Assembly (NCBI GenBank): GCA_016198545.1
Contig: JACQIJ010000081.1
Coordinates: 1 to 11,030 of the forward strand
From: Pseudomonadota bacterium
GTDB lineage: Bacteria > Pseudomonadota > Alphaproteobacteria > Micavibrionales > Micavibrionaceae
Direction of reading: 5' to 3'
Length of the DNA stretch: 11,030 nucleotides
Below the pieces are notes generated by a model. That model was not told the DNA's origin. It made no database searches and saw only the letters and a program-made list of their open reading frames with translations. Shown here in pieces: positions 1 to 7,126 of the stretch (positions are counted from its first letter, which is position 1; the number at the start of each line of letters is the position of its first letter). The position numbers and the translations under genes are program-made.

Positions 1-419
1 CGCCGCCGCCACAGCCAAAACCTGCCCCTGCGCCATCAGTTGAACTGGAAGACGATGATGTGTTCGAACTGACGGATGTCGTGGACAAGTTGGAACCCGA
101 ACCGCCGCCGCCCCCATACCCACCTCCCACCCAGAAGCCTAAAGTCGAAGTTGAAATGCGCGAGGCGGAGGAAGAAGATTCGGATGAAAGCATCCTGACA
201 GATCATGCTGCCGATGCTGCATTGGACGGTTTTATGAAGCTTGCCGCGAATATGGCGGTTGACAGGAAGGGCACGGGCACCGTGACGCTGGAAGATATCG
301 TCCGTGAACTGATGCGTCCGATGCTGCGCGAATGGTTGGATGTCCACCTGCCGCCGATCATCGAAAAGGTCGTGCAGAAAGAGCTCAACAAAATCGCGCG
401 TAAGGCCGCGGACGAATGA
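1..419 (+). CDS. popZ: PopZ-type cell pole-organizing protein (DUF2497), C-terminal part
   Basis: The reading frame is open from the left edge (first full codon at base 3) to TGA at 417-419, so the gene is cut off at its 5' end and the true start lies outside. The visible part begins with a proline-rich, acidic segment: proline-rich codons at bases 3-35, an EDDD stretch, then a second run rich in Pro, Lys and Glu. It ends in about 80 residues of predicted helix with the conserved pattern LEDIVRELMRPMLREWLD...LPPIIEKVVQKEL. A Pro/Glu/Asp-rich linker followed by C-terminal oligomerisation helices is the layout of Caulobacter PopZ, which forms a polar matrix that anchors the ParB-parS centromere and recruits cell-cycle regulators. 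A DUF2497/PopZ gene just upstream of valS is, as far as I recall, a common alphaproteobacterial arrangement and supports the call. The N-terminal client-binding helix cannot be examined here. Confidence 0.9.
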   Translation, partial: PPPQPKPAPAPSVELEDDDVFELTDVVDKLEPEPPPPPYPPPTQKPKVEVEMREAEEEDSDESILTDHAADAALDGFMKLAANMAVDRKGTGTVTLEDIVRELMRPMLREWLDVHLPPIIEKVVQKELNKIARKAADE

Positions 420-431
420 GCGGGGGGCGTT

Positions 432-449
432 TTCCTGCTTGCGCGGGAA
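432..449. repeat. Small REP-like hairpin between popZ and valS
   Basis: Arms TTCCTGC (432-438) and GCGGGAA (443-449) pair over 7 positions, one of them G-T, around the loop TTGC. The hairpin is followed by CGACAGGGATGA. It resembles a worn copy of the short dispersed palindromes with a TTCCCGC...GCGGGAA core that are common between genes in proteobacteria. There is no T-run on either side, so an intrinsic terminator is unlikely. Only one copy lies in this window, so repeat status is inferred from resemblance. Confidence 0.4.
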
Positions 450-553
450 CGACAGGGATGACTAAGCTCCAAACTCACAGCTTTCATCCGTTCTGCGCGA
501 TCCGGATTTTCTGCTTGATTCCAGGTGTCTAATCATCCAATTATCTAGTTGTC

Positions 554-3205
554 ATGCTTGATAAAACCTTCGACCCGGCAAAGATCGAGGCTTCCCGCTA
601 TGGACAGTGGGAACGCTCCGGCGCGTTTGCCGCTCATCCGGGTAGCGACAAGGTTCCGTGGTGCGTGATGATGCCGCCGCCCAACGTGACGGGCAGTCTG
701 CATATCGGCCACGCCCTCAATATGACGCTGCAGGATGTGCTGACCCGCTGGAACCGGATGAACGGGCGTGACGCCCTCTGGATGCCGGGCACCGACCATG
801 CCGGGATTGCAACGCAGATGGTCGTCGAGCGCAAGCTTGAGGAAAAAGGCAAGAGCCGCCGCGATATGGGGAGGGAAGCGTTTCTCGAGGAGGTCTGGAA
901 ATGGAAGGCCGAATCGGGCGGCGCGATCGTCAATCAGGTGCGCCGCCTCGGCGCGACGCCCGATTGGCCGCGCGAACGGTTCACGATGGATGCGGGCTTG
1001 TCCAGGGCCGTTTTGAAAGTTTTCGTGCGGCTTCATAAAGAGGGGCTGATATACCGCGACAAGCGTCTTGTAAACTGGGATCCGAAACTGCATACCGCGA
1101 TTTCAGACCTGGAGGTCGAACAGAAGGAACAGAAAGGCAAGATGTGGCATATCCGCTATCCCATAGAAGGGGATAAGGAACGGTTTATCACCGTTGCCAC
1201 CACGCGCCCTGAAACCATGCTGGGCGATACGGCTGTGGCCGTGCATCCGGAGGATGACCGGTACAGGGACCTTGTCGGGAAGTTTGCCGTGCTGCCCATT
1301 TCCGGGCGGCCCGTTCCGATTATCGCTGACGAATATTCCGATCCGGAAAAGGGAAGCGGCGCGGTGAAGATTACGCCTGCGCACGACTTCAATGACTTCG
1401 AGGTTGGCAAGCGGCATAACCTGCCGATGATCAATGTCTTCGACATCGACGCGAAGATAAACGAAAACGGGCCGGAGGCCTATCGCGGGCTTGACCGCTA
1501 TGATGCCCGCAAGAAAATCCTTCAGGAGCTGGAGGAAATGGATCTCCTCGCGAAGGTGGAAGATATCAAGAATACCTTGCCTTACGGCGATCGTTCGGGC
1601 GTCGTGATCGAGCCTTTCCTGACCGATCAGTGGTATGTCGATGCGAAGACGCTTGCGCAGCCAGCAATCGAGGCGGTAAAAACCGGCAAAACAAAATTTG
1701 TGCCACAGCAATGGGAAAACACTTATTTTGCATGGATGAAGGATATCCAGCCGTGGTGCATTTCGCGGCAACTGTGGTGGGGGCATCAGATTCCGGCATG
1801 GTACGGGCCGGAAGGGTCGATCTTCGTCGCTGAAACCGAAGAGGAAGCGCAGAAAGAAGCAAACGCCCGTTTTGGCGAAAAGGTCATTATCAAGCGCGAC
1901 CCCGATGTCCTTGATACATGGTTTTCATCGGCGCTTTGGCCGTTTTCGACGCTTGGCTGGCCGGACAAAACAAGAGAGCTTGATAAGTACTATCCTGGCG
2001 ACGTTCTGATCACCTCCTTCGACATCATTTTCTTCTGGGTTGCGCGGATGATGATGATGGGCATCCACTTCATGGGAGATGTTCCATTCAAAACGGTTTA
2101 CATCCACGCGCTCGTGCGTGATTCCAAGGGCCAGAAAATGTCCAAGTCGAAGGGCAATGTTGTCGATCCGCTGGAACTGGTTGAAAAATACGGCGCAGAC
2201 GCGCTGCGCTTCACGCTGACGGCGATGGCGGCGCAGGGTCGGGATATCCGCCTGTCCGAGGATCGCGTCGAAGGATACCGCAATTTCGCCACCAAAATCT
2301 GGAACGCGGCGCGGTATTGCGAGATGAACGGCTGCAAGCTGGATCCTGCGTTTGATCCGGCTTCAGCAGCTTACACGCCCAACCGCTGGGTCATCGGCGA
2401 GGTTGCGGCGACGCAGGCTGCCATCGACAAGGCATTGGAGGCTTACAAGTTCAACGACGCGGCCGGAGCTGTTTACCAGTTCGTGTGGGGTACGTTCTGC
2501 GACTGGTATCTGGAATTTACCAAGCCGGTTCTGCAGGGCGGCGGCGACGCGGCGGAAGAGGTCAAAAAGACGACCGCATGGGTTTTTGACCAGATACTTA
2601 TTCTTCTCAATCCTTTTATGCCATTTTTGTCGGAGGAATTGTACGAACATATGGCGGACAGGCCGAAGGACTTCATGCTCATGGCTTCGGAATGGCCGCG
2701 CTATCCGGAGAAGATGCGCGATATGAAAGCCCTGATAGAGATGGCGTGGCTGATAAGATTCATATCGGAAATCCGCAGCGTCCGCGCGGACATGAACGTC
2801 CCCGCCGCGGCAAAAATCCGGTTGCTGGTGAAGGGGGCGGACAAGGATACGAAAGAACGGATTCAAAAATACGATGAAATCTTGCGCCGGATGGCGCGGT
2901 TGGAGAAAATCGATCTGTCGGAGGCGCTTCCTCCCAAAGGCTCTATCCAGACGGTGGTTGATGAAGCAACTCTTATCATGCCGATTGCCGGTATCATCGA
3001 TCTGGATAAGGAGCGCGAACGCCTGAAAAAGGAAATCATCAAGCTGCAGGACAATATCCAGAAAATTGACCAGAAGCTTGCCAACAGGCAGTTCGTCGAC
3101 AATGCGCCGGAGGAAGTCGTGGAAGAGCAGCGCGCGCGCCGGGCGGAAGCCGAGACTGTTTTGAAAAAATTCAGCCAGGCGCTGAAGCAGCTCGAAGCGG
3201 CATAG
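554..3205 (+). CDS. valS: Valine--tRNA ligase (ValRS, class I)
   Basis: This cytoplasmic enzyme attaches valine to tRNA-Val using ATP and hydrolyses mischarged Thr-tRNA-Val. At 883 aa it is full length for the family. The ATP-binding motif PPPNVTGSLHIGH covers residues 41-53 (HIGH at 50-53) and is followed by a GTDHAGIATQ block. The inserted CP1 editing domain follows at roughly 190-390 and includes TTRPETMLGDTAVAVHP. Other class I blocks are WCISRQLWWGH (401-411) and LDTWFSS (453-459). The second catalytic signature KMSKS is at 528-532. After the helical anticodon-binding domain the protein ends in a coiled coil (about 817-880) rich in Lys, Glu and Leu, the tRNA-binding arm typical of ValRS. 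ATG 554 is the first start after an in-frame TAA at 530-532; no strong Shine-Dalgarno sequence is visible. The 3' end overlaps the convergent sulfotransferase gene by 35 bases. Confidence 0.98.
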   Translation: MLDKTFDPAKIEASRYGQWERSGAFAAHPGSDKVPWCVMMPPPNVTGSLHIGHALNMTLQDVLTRWNRMNGRDALWMPGTDHAGIATQMVVERKLEEKGKSRRDMGREAFLEEVWKWKAESGGAIVNQVRRLGATPDWPRERFTMDAGLSRAVLKVFVRLHKEGLIYRDKRLVNWDPKLHTAISDLEVEQKEQKGKMWHIRYPIEGDKERFITVATTRPETMLGDTAVAVHPEDDRYRDLVGKFAVLPISGRPVPIIADEYSDPEKGSGAVKITPAHDFNDFEVGKRHNLPMINVFDIDAKINENGPEAYRGLDRYDARKKILQELEEMDLLAKVEDIKNTLPYGDRSGVVIEPFLTDQWYVDAKTLAQPAIEAVKTGKTKFVPQQWENTYFAWMKDIQPWCISRQLWWGHQIPAWYGPEGSIFVAETEEEAQKEANARFGEKVIIKRDPDVLDTWFSSALWPFSTLGWPDKTRELDKYYPGDVLITSFDIIFFWVARMMMMGIHFMGDVPFKTVYIHALVRDSKGQKMSKSKGNVVDPLELVEKYGADALRFTLTAMAAQGRDIRLSEDRVEGYRNFATKIWNAARYCEMNGCKLDPAFDPASAAYTPNRWVIGEVAATQAAIDKALEAYKFNDAAGAVYQFVWGTFCDWYLEFTKPVLQGGGDAAEEVKKTTAWVFDQILILLNPFMPFLSEELYEHMADRPKDFMLMASEWPRYPEKMRDMKALIEMAWLIRFISEIRSVRADMNVPAAAKIRLLVKGADKDTKERIQKYDEILRRMARLEKIDLSEALPPKGSIQTVVDEATLIMPIAGIIDLDKERERLKKEIIKLQDNIQKIDQKLANRQFVDNAPEEVVEEQRARRAEAETVLKKFSQALKQLEAA

Positions 3206-4058
3206 TTTGATCTGCGCTGTCGGGCGCCCGCATATCCACGAAATTGACATCCAGCCCGCAGGCGTCCTTGATTTCCCGGTTTAGGGATTTTTTGTAATCT
3301 TCCGTGCCGCCGCGATCCATATCGATGACAAGGTCGCAGTTTTTCCCTCCGTGTGCGGTTGAAAGCCGCCACATATGCTGGACCATGTCATATGTTTCCT
3401 CTGGTTTCATGTCGTTCAGGACTGCGGCATAAAATTTCTTTGGTTTTATTGTGAGCTTTTGCAAGCCGCGCCGCAAGGTCAGCTTTTCAGCCAGAGGAGC
3501 GATGGTCGGGTGTGAGGCGTTGCTCTCGATAATGCTAAGCCATGCCACAAAAAATGTGTTGTTTCCGTTCTTTCTCTGCGCTTCGTAGGATTCCCAGATG
3601 CGCTGCGGGTCGCGCTTGATATAGATGCTGAACGGGCGGAATTGCTCGTTCAGCCATCCGATGCGCAGGTCGCTGGCGTTGAAGCCGAGGACAGGCATTT
3701 TGCTCTGTGCTGTGGCATGCTCCGTCAGGCCCGCGATATAACGGCGCAATGGTTCATCTGCCTCGTTTTTTTCAAGAATGAAGCGGCTGTAGGAGAAGCG
3801 GGGCCGGAAACCGGCGACGCCCCGGCCCTTTATCAACGGTTCATATTCGGCAAAGTAGGGGCGGGATAGGGAGGGGTGCCCGTTGGTGGCAGTGATTTCG
3901 GGCGTGTCGCGGTCGATGCGCGCGGCGGTCAGGCGGCCCAGCCCATGATTAAGCGGTTCGTAGTAGCAGTATGTTTCATTACAGGCGCGGAAACGCGACC
4001 ACACATAGGTGCTGCCGCTGCGCCACATACCGTGAAGGAAGACCGGACGTTTCTCCAC
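3171..4058 (-). CDS. PAPS-dependent sulfotransferase-like protein
   Basis: Predicted 295-residue cytoplasmic enzyme. Near the N-terminus, HGMWRSGSTYVW (residues 9-20) matches the 5'-phosphosulfate-binding loop of sulfotransferases (R-S-G-S-T type). IYIKRDPQRIWESY (145-158) matches the 3'-phosphate-binding motif, in which R149 and S157 would contact PAPS. YYEPL at 32-36 is another block often seen in bacterial members. The family moves sulfate from PAPS to glycans, lipids or small molecules; the acceptor cannot be told from sequence, and no PAPS-synthesis or glycan genes lie nearby. There is no signal peptide. The start is GTG with a good GAGGGG ribosome site 7 bases upstream. It lies downstream of rpmE on the same strand but beyond an intrinsic terminator, so it depends on read-through or an unseen promoter. 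The last 35 bases overlap valS on the other strand. The fold is fairly sure, the role unknown. Confidence 0.8.
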   Translation of the reverse strand: MEKRPVFLHGMWRSGSTYVWSRFRACNETYCYYEPLNHGLGRLTAARIDRDTPEITATNGHPSLSRPYFAEYEPLIKGRGVAGFRPRFSYSRFILEKNEADEPLRRYIAGLTEHATAQSKMPVLGFNASDLRIGWLNEQFRPFSIYIKRDPQRIWESYEAQRKNGNNTFFVAWLSIIESNASHPTIAPLAEKLTLRRGLQKLTIKPKKFYAAVLNDMKPEETYDMVQHMWRLSTAHGGKNCDLVIDMDRGGTEDYKKSLNREIKDACGLDVNFVDMRAPDSADQTMPLRAASAPG

Positions 4059-4065
4059 TCTCTTG

Positions 4066-4071
4066 CCCCTC
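4066..4071 (-). promoter_or_regulatory. Ribosome binding site of the sulfotransferase gene
   Basis: Minus-strand GAGGGG is separated by 7 bases (CAAGAGA) from the GTG at 4058-4056. It supports GTG as the start. It also lies only a few bases beyond the T-run of the rpmE terminator. Confidence 0.6.
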
Positions 4072-4076
4072 GAATT

Positions 4077-4109
4077 AAAAAGGCCGCCGAGGAGGGTGGC
4101 GGCCCTTTG
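4077..4109 (-). terminator. Intrinsic terminator downstream of rpmE
   Basis: On the minus strand a perfect 7-bp GGCCGCC/GGCGGCC stem (plus coordinates 4098-4104 and 4082-4088) is followed by five T residues (4081-4077). Pairing of the flanking A and T residues can lengthen the stem to about 11 bp. The 9-base loop contains CCCTCCTC next to the 3' arm. It sits between the rpmE stop codon and the sulfotransferase ribosome site, so it should end rpmE mRNA and limit expression of the downstream gene. Confidence 0.85.
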
Positions 4110-4128
4110 TCCGTGTAAAACGGAACCC

Positions 4129-4386
4129 TTACTTTTTGCCGCCTTTTTCGTCTTCGCCGCCGGCGCCGCTCGACAGGAAGCTGCCGAAGCGTTTCTCGAA
4201 CTTGGTCAGCTGGCCTTTCTCAATGACCTTCTGGGCGCCGCCCTGCCATGCCGGATGGTTCAGGGGGTCGATGTCCAGGCGCATTTCATCGCCGACTTTG
4301 CCCCATGTGGTGCGTGTTTTGTACGACGTGCCGTCCGTCATGACGACCGTAATCTCGTGGTAATCCGGGTGTCCTTCAGCTTTCAT
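4129..4386 (-). CDS. rpmE: 50S ribosomal protein bL31
   Basis: This 85-residue large-subunit protein bridges the subunits at the central protuberance. The family pattern is clear: HPDYHEITVVMTDGT near the start, then RTTWGK, the DIDPLNHPAW block and a KFEKRF motif, with a Gly/Glu/Lys-rich tail. There are no cysteines, so this is the zinc-independent (C-minus) form usual in Alphaproteobacteria. ATG 4386 is preceded by AGAGGAG (4401-4395) with 8 bases of spacing. A candidate promoter lies just upstream and a strong terminator just downstream, so it can be a single-gene transcript, although fba on the same strand could read in. It shares no obvious function with its neighbours. Confidence 0.97.
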   Translation of the reverse strand: MKAEGHPDYHEITVVMTDGTSYKTRTTWGKVGDEMRLDIDPLNHPAWQGGAQKVIEKGQLTKFEKRFGSFLSSGAGGEDEKGGKK

Positions 4387-4413
4387 GATGCTGGCTCCTC
4401 TCGCAAGGCCGCA

Positions 4414-4442
4414 TTTTTAGCCGTAAAGGCAGGCAATTGCAA
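4414..4442 (-). promoter_or_regulatory. Candidate promoter of rpmE
   Basis: On the minus strand TTGCAA (4442-4437) and TAAAAA (4419-4414) are separated by exactly 17 bases. Each matches the sigma-70 consensus at 4 of 6 positions. Transcription would start near 4407 and give a leader of about 20 bases that contains the AGGAG ribosome site. This is a prediction from spacing and similarity only. Confidence 0.35.
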
Positions 4443-4555
4443 GTTTTTTATGGATTTTTCTGATCCTTTGCGCCTATAGCGGCCGGGGATAGACGAGATT
4501 TTATATTATGTATAAAAAATCAAGATGCTCTGAAGACAAACAGGATGGAAGCCGG

Positions 4556-4591
4556 GCTGCTAGGGCTGCGGGATCCTGCGGCCCTAGCGGC
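4556..4591. repeat. 36-base near-perfect palindrome downstream of fba
   Basis: Bases 4556-4572 pair with 4575-4591 over 17 positions: 14 Watson-Crick pairs and three G-T pairs (4558/4589, 4567/4580, 4570/4577). GGATCC is at the centre and GCTAGGGC/GCCCTAGC forms the arms. In plus-strand RNA all three are G-U wobbles; in minus-strand RNA all three become A-C mismatches. There is no T-run on the minus side, so it is not a standard terminator for fba. The remainder of the gap 4387-4611 holds an AT-rich patch (about 4497-4521) and the rpmE promoter candidate; I see no gene in it. Confidence 0.6.
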
Positions 4592-4600
4592 GCAGAAGGC

Positions 4601-4616
4601 CCTGAAAGCTTTCAGG
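4601..4616. repeat. 16-base perfect palindrome over the fba stop codon
   Basis: CCTGAAAGCTTTCAGG reads the same on both strands and contains the fba TGA (4614-4612). As RNA it can fold into a 6-bp hairpin with an AGCT loop. With the palindrome at 4556-4591 it makes two hairpins in tandem just after fba, which could protect or end its mRNA. Confidence 0.5.
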
Positions 4617-5703
4617 CTACTTTCTTCTCAGGCTTTCCCCCGGCGCAGAGCGACCGTCCGGCGCTCCGCAGGTCGGCGAAGGCTTCATCGAGGCGTTTTA
4701 TAAGAAACTCCTCTCCCTGCCGCAGCCATTTGCGCGGGTCGTACAACTTCTTGTACGGCGCACCGTCGTCGGGGTCGATTTGATATTTGAACGCTTTTTC
4801 ATTCGCCGATACGAACTTTCCGACGCCTTCCGCGAATGCGAACTGCGTATCCGTGTCGATATTCATTTTAAAAACGCCATAGGTCAGGGAGGCTGCGATC
4901 TTGTCCTTTTCTGATCCGCTGCCGCCGTGGAAAACGAGGTCGAGCGGGTTCTTGCCCGTGCCATGCGTCTTTTGCACGAGGTCTTGCGCGCTCTTTAAAA
5001 TTTCGGGGCGCAACTTCACGTTGCCCGGCTTATAAACGCCGTGCACGTTGCCGAACGACGCAGCCAGAGAGAAGTGGCCGATGGGGGAAAGCGCGTTCCA
5101 TGCCTTCAGGCAGTCTTCCGGCTGGGTGTATAGCTTTGCATTGTCCACGTCGTCGGAGCCGACCCCATCTTCCTCCCCGCCAGTGACGCCGAGTTCGATC
5201 TCGATGCTCATGCCGATTTTCGCGGCGCGTTTCAGGATGCGCGCGGATTCGGAGAGGTTGAAGTCGATATCGTCTTCCGACAGGTCGAGCATGTGGGAGG
5301 TGAAAAGGGGTTTTCCGCATTCCTTATAAAATTTTTCGCCGTGGTCGAGCAGAGCCTCGACCCACGGGATGAGCTTTTTATTTGCGTGGTCTGTGTGCAG
5401 AACGACCGCGACGCCGTAATACCCGGCCAGAAGGTGAACGTGCCGGGCGGCGGATACCGCGCCCAGAACCTTCGCCTGGAATGAATCGGGGCAGCCCTTG
5501 CCGGCGTAGAACTCCGCTCCGCCGTTGGAAAGCTGGATGATGACATCGGCCTTGTTCTTCGCAGCGGCTTCCATCACGGCGTTGATGCTGCTGGTTCCGA
5601 CCACGTTGACGGCGGGCAGGGCGTACTGGCCTTCCTTACAGGCTTTGACGAGCGTCTTGTAGCTGTCGCCCCAGACGACGCCGGGCTTCAATGATGCGGG
5701 CAT
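4612..5703 (-). CDS. fba: Fructose-bisphosphate aldolase, class II (class IIA, zinc-dependent)
   Basis: This enzyme reversibly cleaves fructose 1,6-bisphosphate into dihydroxyacetone phosphate and glyceraldehyde 3-phosphate, in glycolysis and gluconeogenesis in the cytoplasm. Its 363 residues fit E. coli FbaA (359). Recognisable blocks are LHTDHANKK (residues 102-110, with the catalytic Asp105 and zinc ligand His106), SHMLDLSEDD (136-145), IEIELGVTGGEEDG (167-180), FGNVHGVYKPGN (218-229, zinc ligand His221), LVFHGGSGS (256-264, zinc ligand His259) and KMNIDTDTQFAF (279-290, phosphate binding). ATG 5703 has a strong GGAGGA site (5713-5708) 4 bases upstream. It follows mnmE on the same strand after 64 bases with no hairpin terminator between them, so co-transcription is possible; a weak T-rich promoter candidate in that gap is the alternative. 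The stop codon lies inside a perfect palindrome. Confidence 0.97.
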   Translation of the reverse strand: MPASLKPGVVWGDSYKTLVKACKEGQYALPAVNVVGTSSINAVMEAAAKNKADVIIQLSNGGAEFYAGKGCPDSFQAKVLGAVSAARHVHLLAGYYGVAVVLHTDHANKKLIPWVEALLDHGEKFYKECGKPLFTSHMLDLSEDDIDFNLSESARILKRAAKIGMSIEIELGVTGGEEDGVGSDDVDNAKLYTQPEDCLKAWNALSPIGHFSLAASFGNVHGVYKPGNVKLRPEILKSAQDLVQKTHGTGKNPLDLVFHGGSGSEKDKIAASLTYGVFKMNIDTDTQFAFAEGVGKFVSANEKAFKYQIDPDDGAPYKKLYDPRKWLRQGEEFLIKRLDEAFADLRSAGRSLCAGGKPEKKVA

Positions 5704-5767
5704 TCTTTCCTCCGTAAATCAGGTTACGAAGGGTAAAATAGCCAAAAAACGGAAAAAAACAAAGAGA

Positions 5768-7126
5768 TTACTTTCCAATGCAGAAATCGCGGAATATCAC
5801 GTCCAGAAGGTCTTCCACATCGACCCGGCCCGTGATGCGCCCCAGGGCGCGGAGGGAAAGCCGTACATCCTCCGCCGCCAGTTCCGTCTGGCCGGCGGCG
5901 AGGGCGCGGGAAAGGGATTCCGCGCACTCTTCCAGCGCGCTGCGATGACGCGCGCGCGTGGGAGCAGGTCCCTGGCGGCCGCCGATGATTTCTTTTATTT
6001 TTCCGGTTATCATGGCGCTCAATTCTTTCATGCCCGCGCCGGTCTTTGCGGAAATTCTGGCGATATCCGTTTTTTCAAGGCCGGATAATTCCTTCGCTGA
6101 TCCGGCTAAAATATCAGATTTATTGATGACGGCGATGCTGTTTTCGCCGGCTAACGCTAGTGTGTGCCTGTCCGCTTCCGGCATGGACGCATCGAATACC
6201 AGCAGCCTGATATCGGCGTCGCGCGCGCGTTTCAGGGCGCGGCGGATGCCCTCGGACTCTATGGCATCATGGCCCGTTTCGCCGACCTGTTCGGGGCGCA
6301 GGCCGGCCGTGTCGGAGACGATGACGGGATACCCGCCCATATCCAGGTGCGTTTCCACGATGTCGCGCGTCGTTCCCGGCTGCGGCGAAACGATGGATAC
6401 TTCGCGCCGGGCTAGCGCGTTCACGAGGGTTGATTTACCCGCGTTCGGCGCGCCGATGACCGCGATGTGGATCCCATCCCGCAGGCGTTCGCCGCGGCGG
6501 TTGTCGTTCAGGTGTTCCCTGATTTCATCGAGAATTTTTCCAAGCTCCGGCTTTACTTTGCCGCCAACTCCGTCGGGAAGGTCTTCATCCGGGAAGTCGA
6601 TATCGGCCTCCATGTGCGCCAGCGCATGTTTCAGCCGGTCGCTCCAGTCTTCATAAAGATCGGACAGCGCGCCGGAAAGCTGGCGTATCGCTTGCGCGCG
6701 CTGCGCTTCCGTTTCCGCGTCGATAAGGTCGTCTATGGCCTCGGCTTCGGTCAGGTCTATTTTGCCGTTTTCAAAGGCGCGTCGCGTAAATTCTCCCGGT
6801 TCCGCCAGCCTGTAGCCGGGCAGATGCGCAAGGGCCGCATAAATGACGCTGACGACCGCCTTGCTGCCGTGCATGTGGTATTCCACCGTGTCTTCCCCTG
6901 TGTAGCTTGCCGGACTGCGGAAGAAGACCACCAGAGCCTGATCGATCATCGACCGGGTAACGGGATGAATGATGTTGCATATGGTCAGGCGGTTTGGTTC
7001 CAGCGATCCGTGGCCGGTCAGGGCAAGCGCGCCTTCGGCTGCGCGCGGCCCGGATACGCGCACGATGGAGATGCCGCCGCGCCCCGGAGGCGTGGAAAGG
7101 GCGTATATGGTATCAACCGGGGGCAT
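5768..7126 (-). CDS. mnmE: tRNA uridine-5-carboxymethylaminomethyl(34) synthesis GTPase MnmE
   Basis: With MnmG this GTPase adds the carboxymethylaminomethyl (or aminomethyl) group to wobble uridine 34 of certain tRNAs. The N-terminal tetrahydrofolate-binding domain starts with DTIYALSTPPGRGGISIVRVSG and includes the GEFTRRAFENGKIDL block (111-125). The inserted G domain has P-loop GAPNAGKST (225-233), GTTRD (251-255), DTAG (272-275), NKSD (335-338) and SAK (359-361). The protein ends in CIGK with the conserved Cys449. At 452 aa it is complete. ATG 7126 overlaps the end of the upstream small gene by 14 bases, which suggests translational coupling; GGAG lies about 10 bases upstream. The usual alphaproteobacterial neighbours mnmG, rsmG and parAB are absent on both sides here. 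Confidence 0.98.
   Translation of the reverse strand: MPPVDTIYALSTPPGRGGISIVRVSGPRAAEGALALTGHGSLEPNRLTICNIIHPVTRSMIDQALVVFFRSPASYTGEDTVEYHMHGSKAVVSVIYAALAHLPGYRLAEPGEFTRRAFENGKIDLTEAEAIDDLIDAETEAQRAQAIRQLSGALSDLYEDWSDRLKHALAHMEADIDFPDEDLPDGVGGKVKPELGKILDEIREHLNDNRRGERLRDGIHIAVIGAPNAGKSTLVNALARREVSIVSPQPGTTRDIVETHLDMGGYPVIVSDTAGLRPEQVGETGHDAIESEGIRRALKRARDADIRLLVFDASMPEADRHTLALAGENSIAVINKSDILAGSAKELSGLEKTDIARISAKTGAGMKELSAMITGKIKEIIGGRQGPAPTRARHRSALEECAESLSRALAAGQTELAAEDVRLSLRALGRITGRVDVEDLLDVIFRDFCIGK

Noticed and set aside
420..553. sigma-70-like promoter ahead of valS (TTGATT at 515-520 with AATTAT at 539-544)
   Set aside because: The spacing is 18 and the -10 match is poor. It is not better than chance in this AT-richer stretch, so it is not listed as a feature.
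545..1093. 182-codon minus-strand frame opposite the start of valS
   Set aside because: It is antisense to the HIGH-motif region, and its product resembles no protein I know.
1103..1786. 227-codon minus-strand open frame within valS
   Set aside because: It is a shadow of the ValRS editing and catalytic domains, with random composition.
2363..3250. 295-codon minus-strand open frame opposite the end of valS
   Set aside because: It lies almost wholly inside valS and overlaps the sulfotransferase in another frame. It has no family resemblance and no sensible ribosome site.
4508..4783. 91-codon plus-strand frame starting in the fba-rpmE gap
   Set aside because: It runs through both palindromes into antisense fba and has no ribosome site or family signal.
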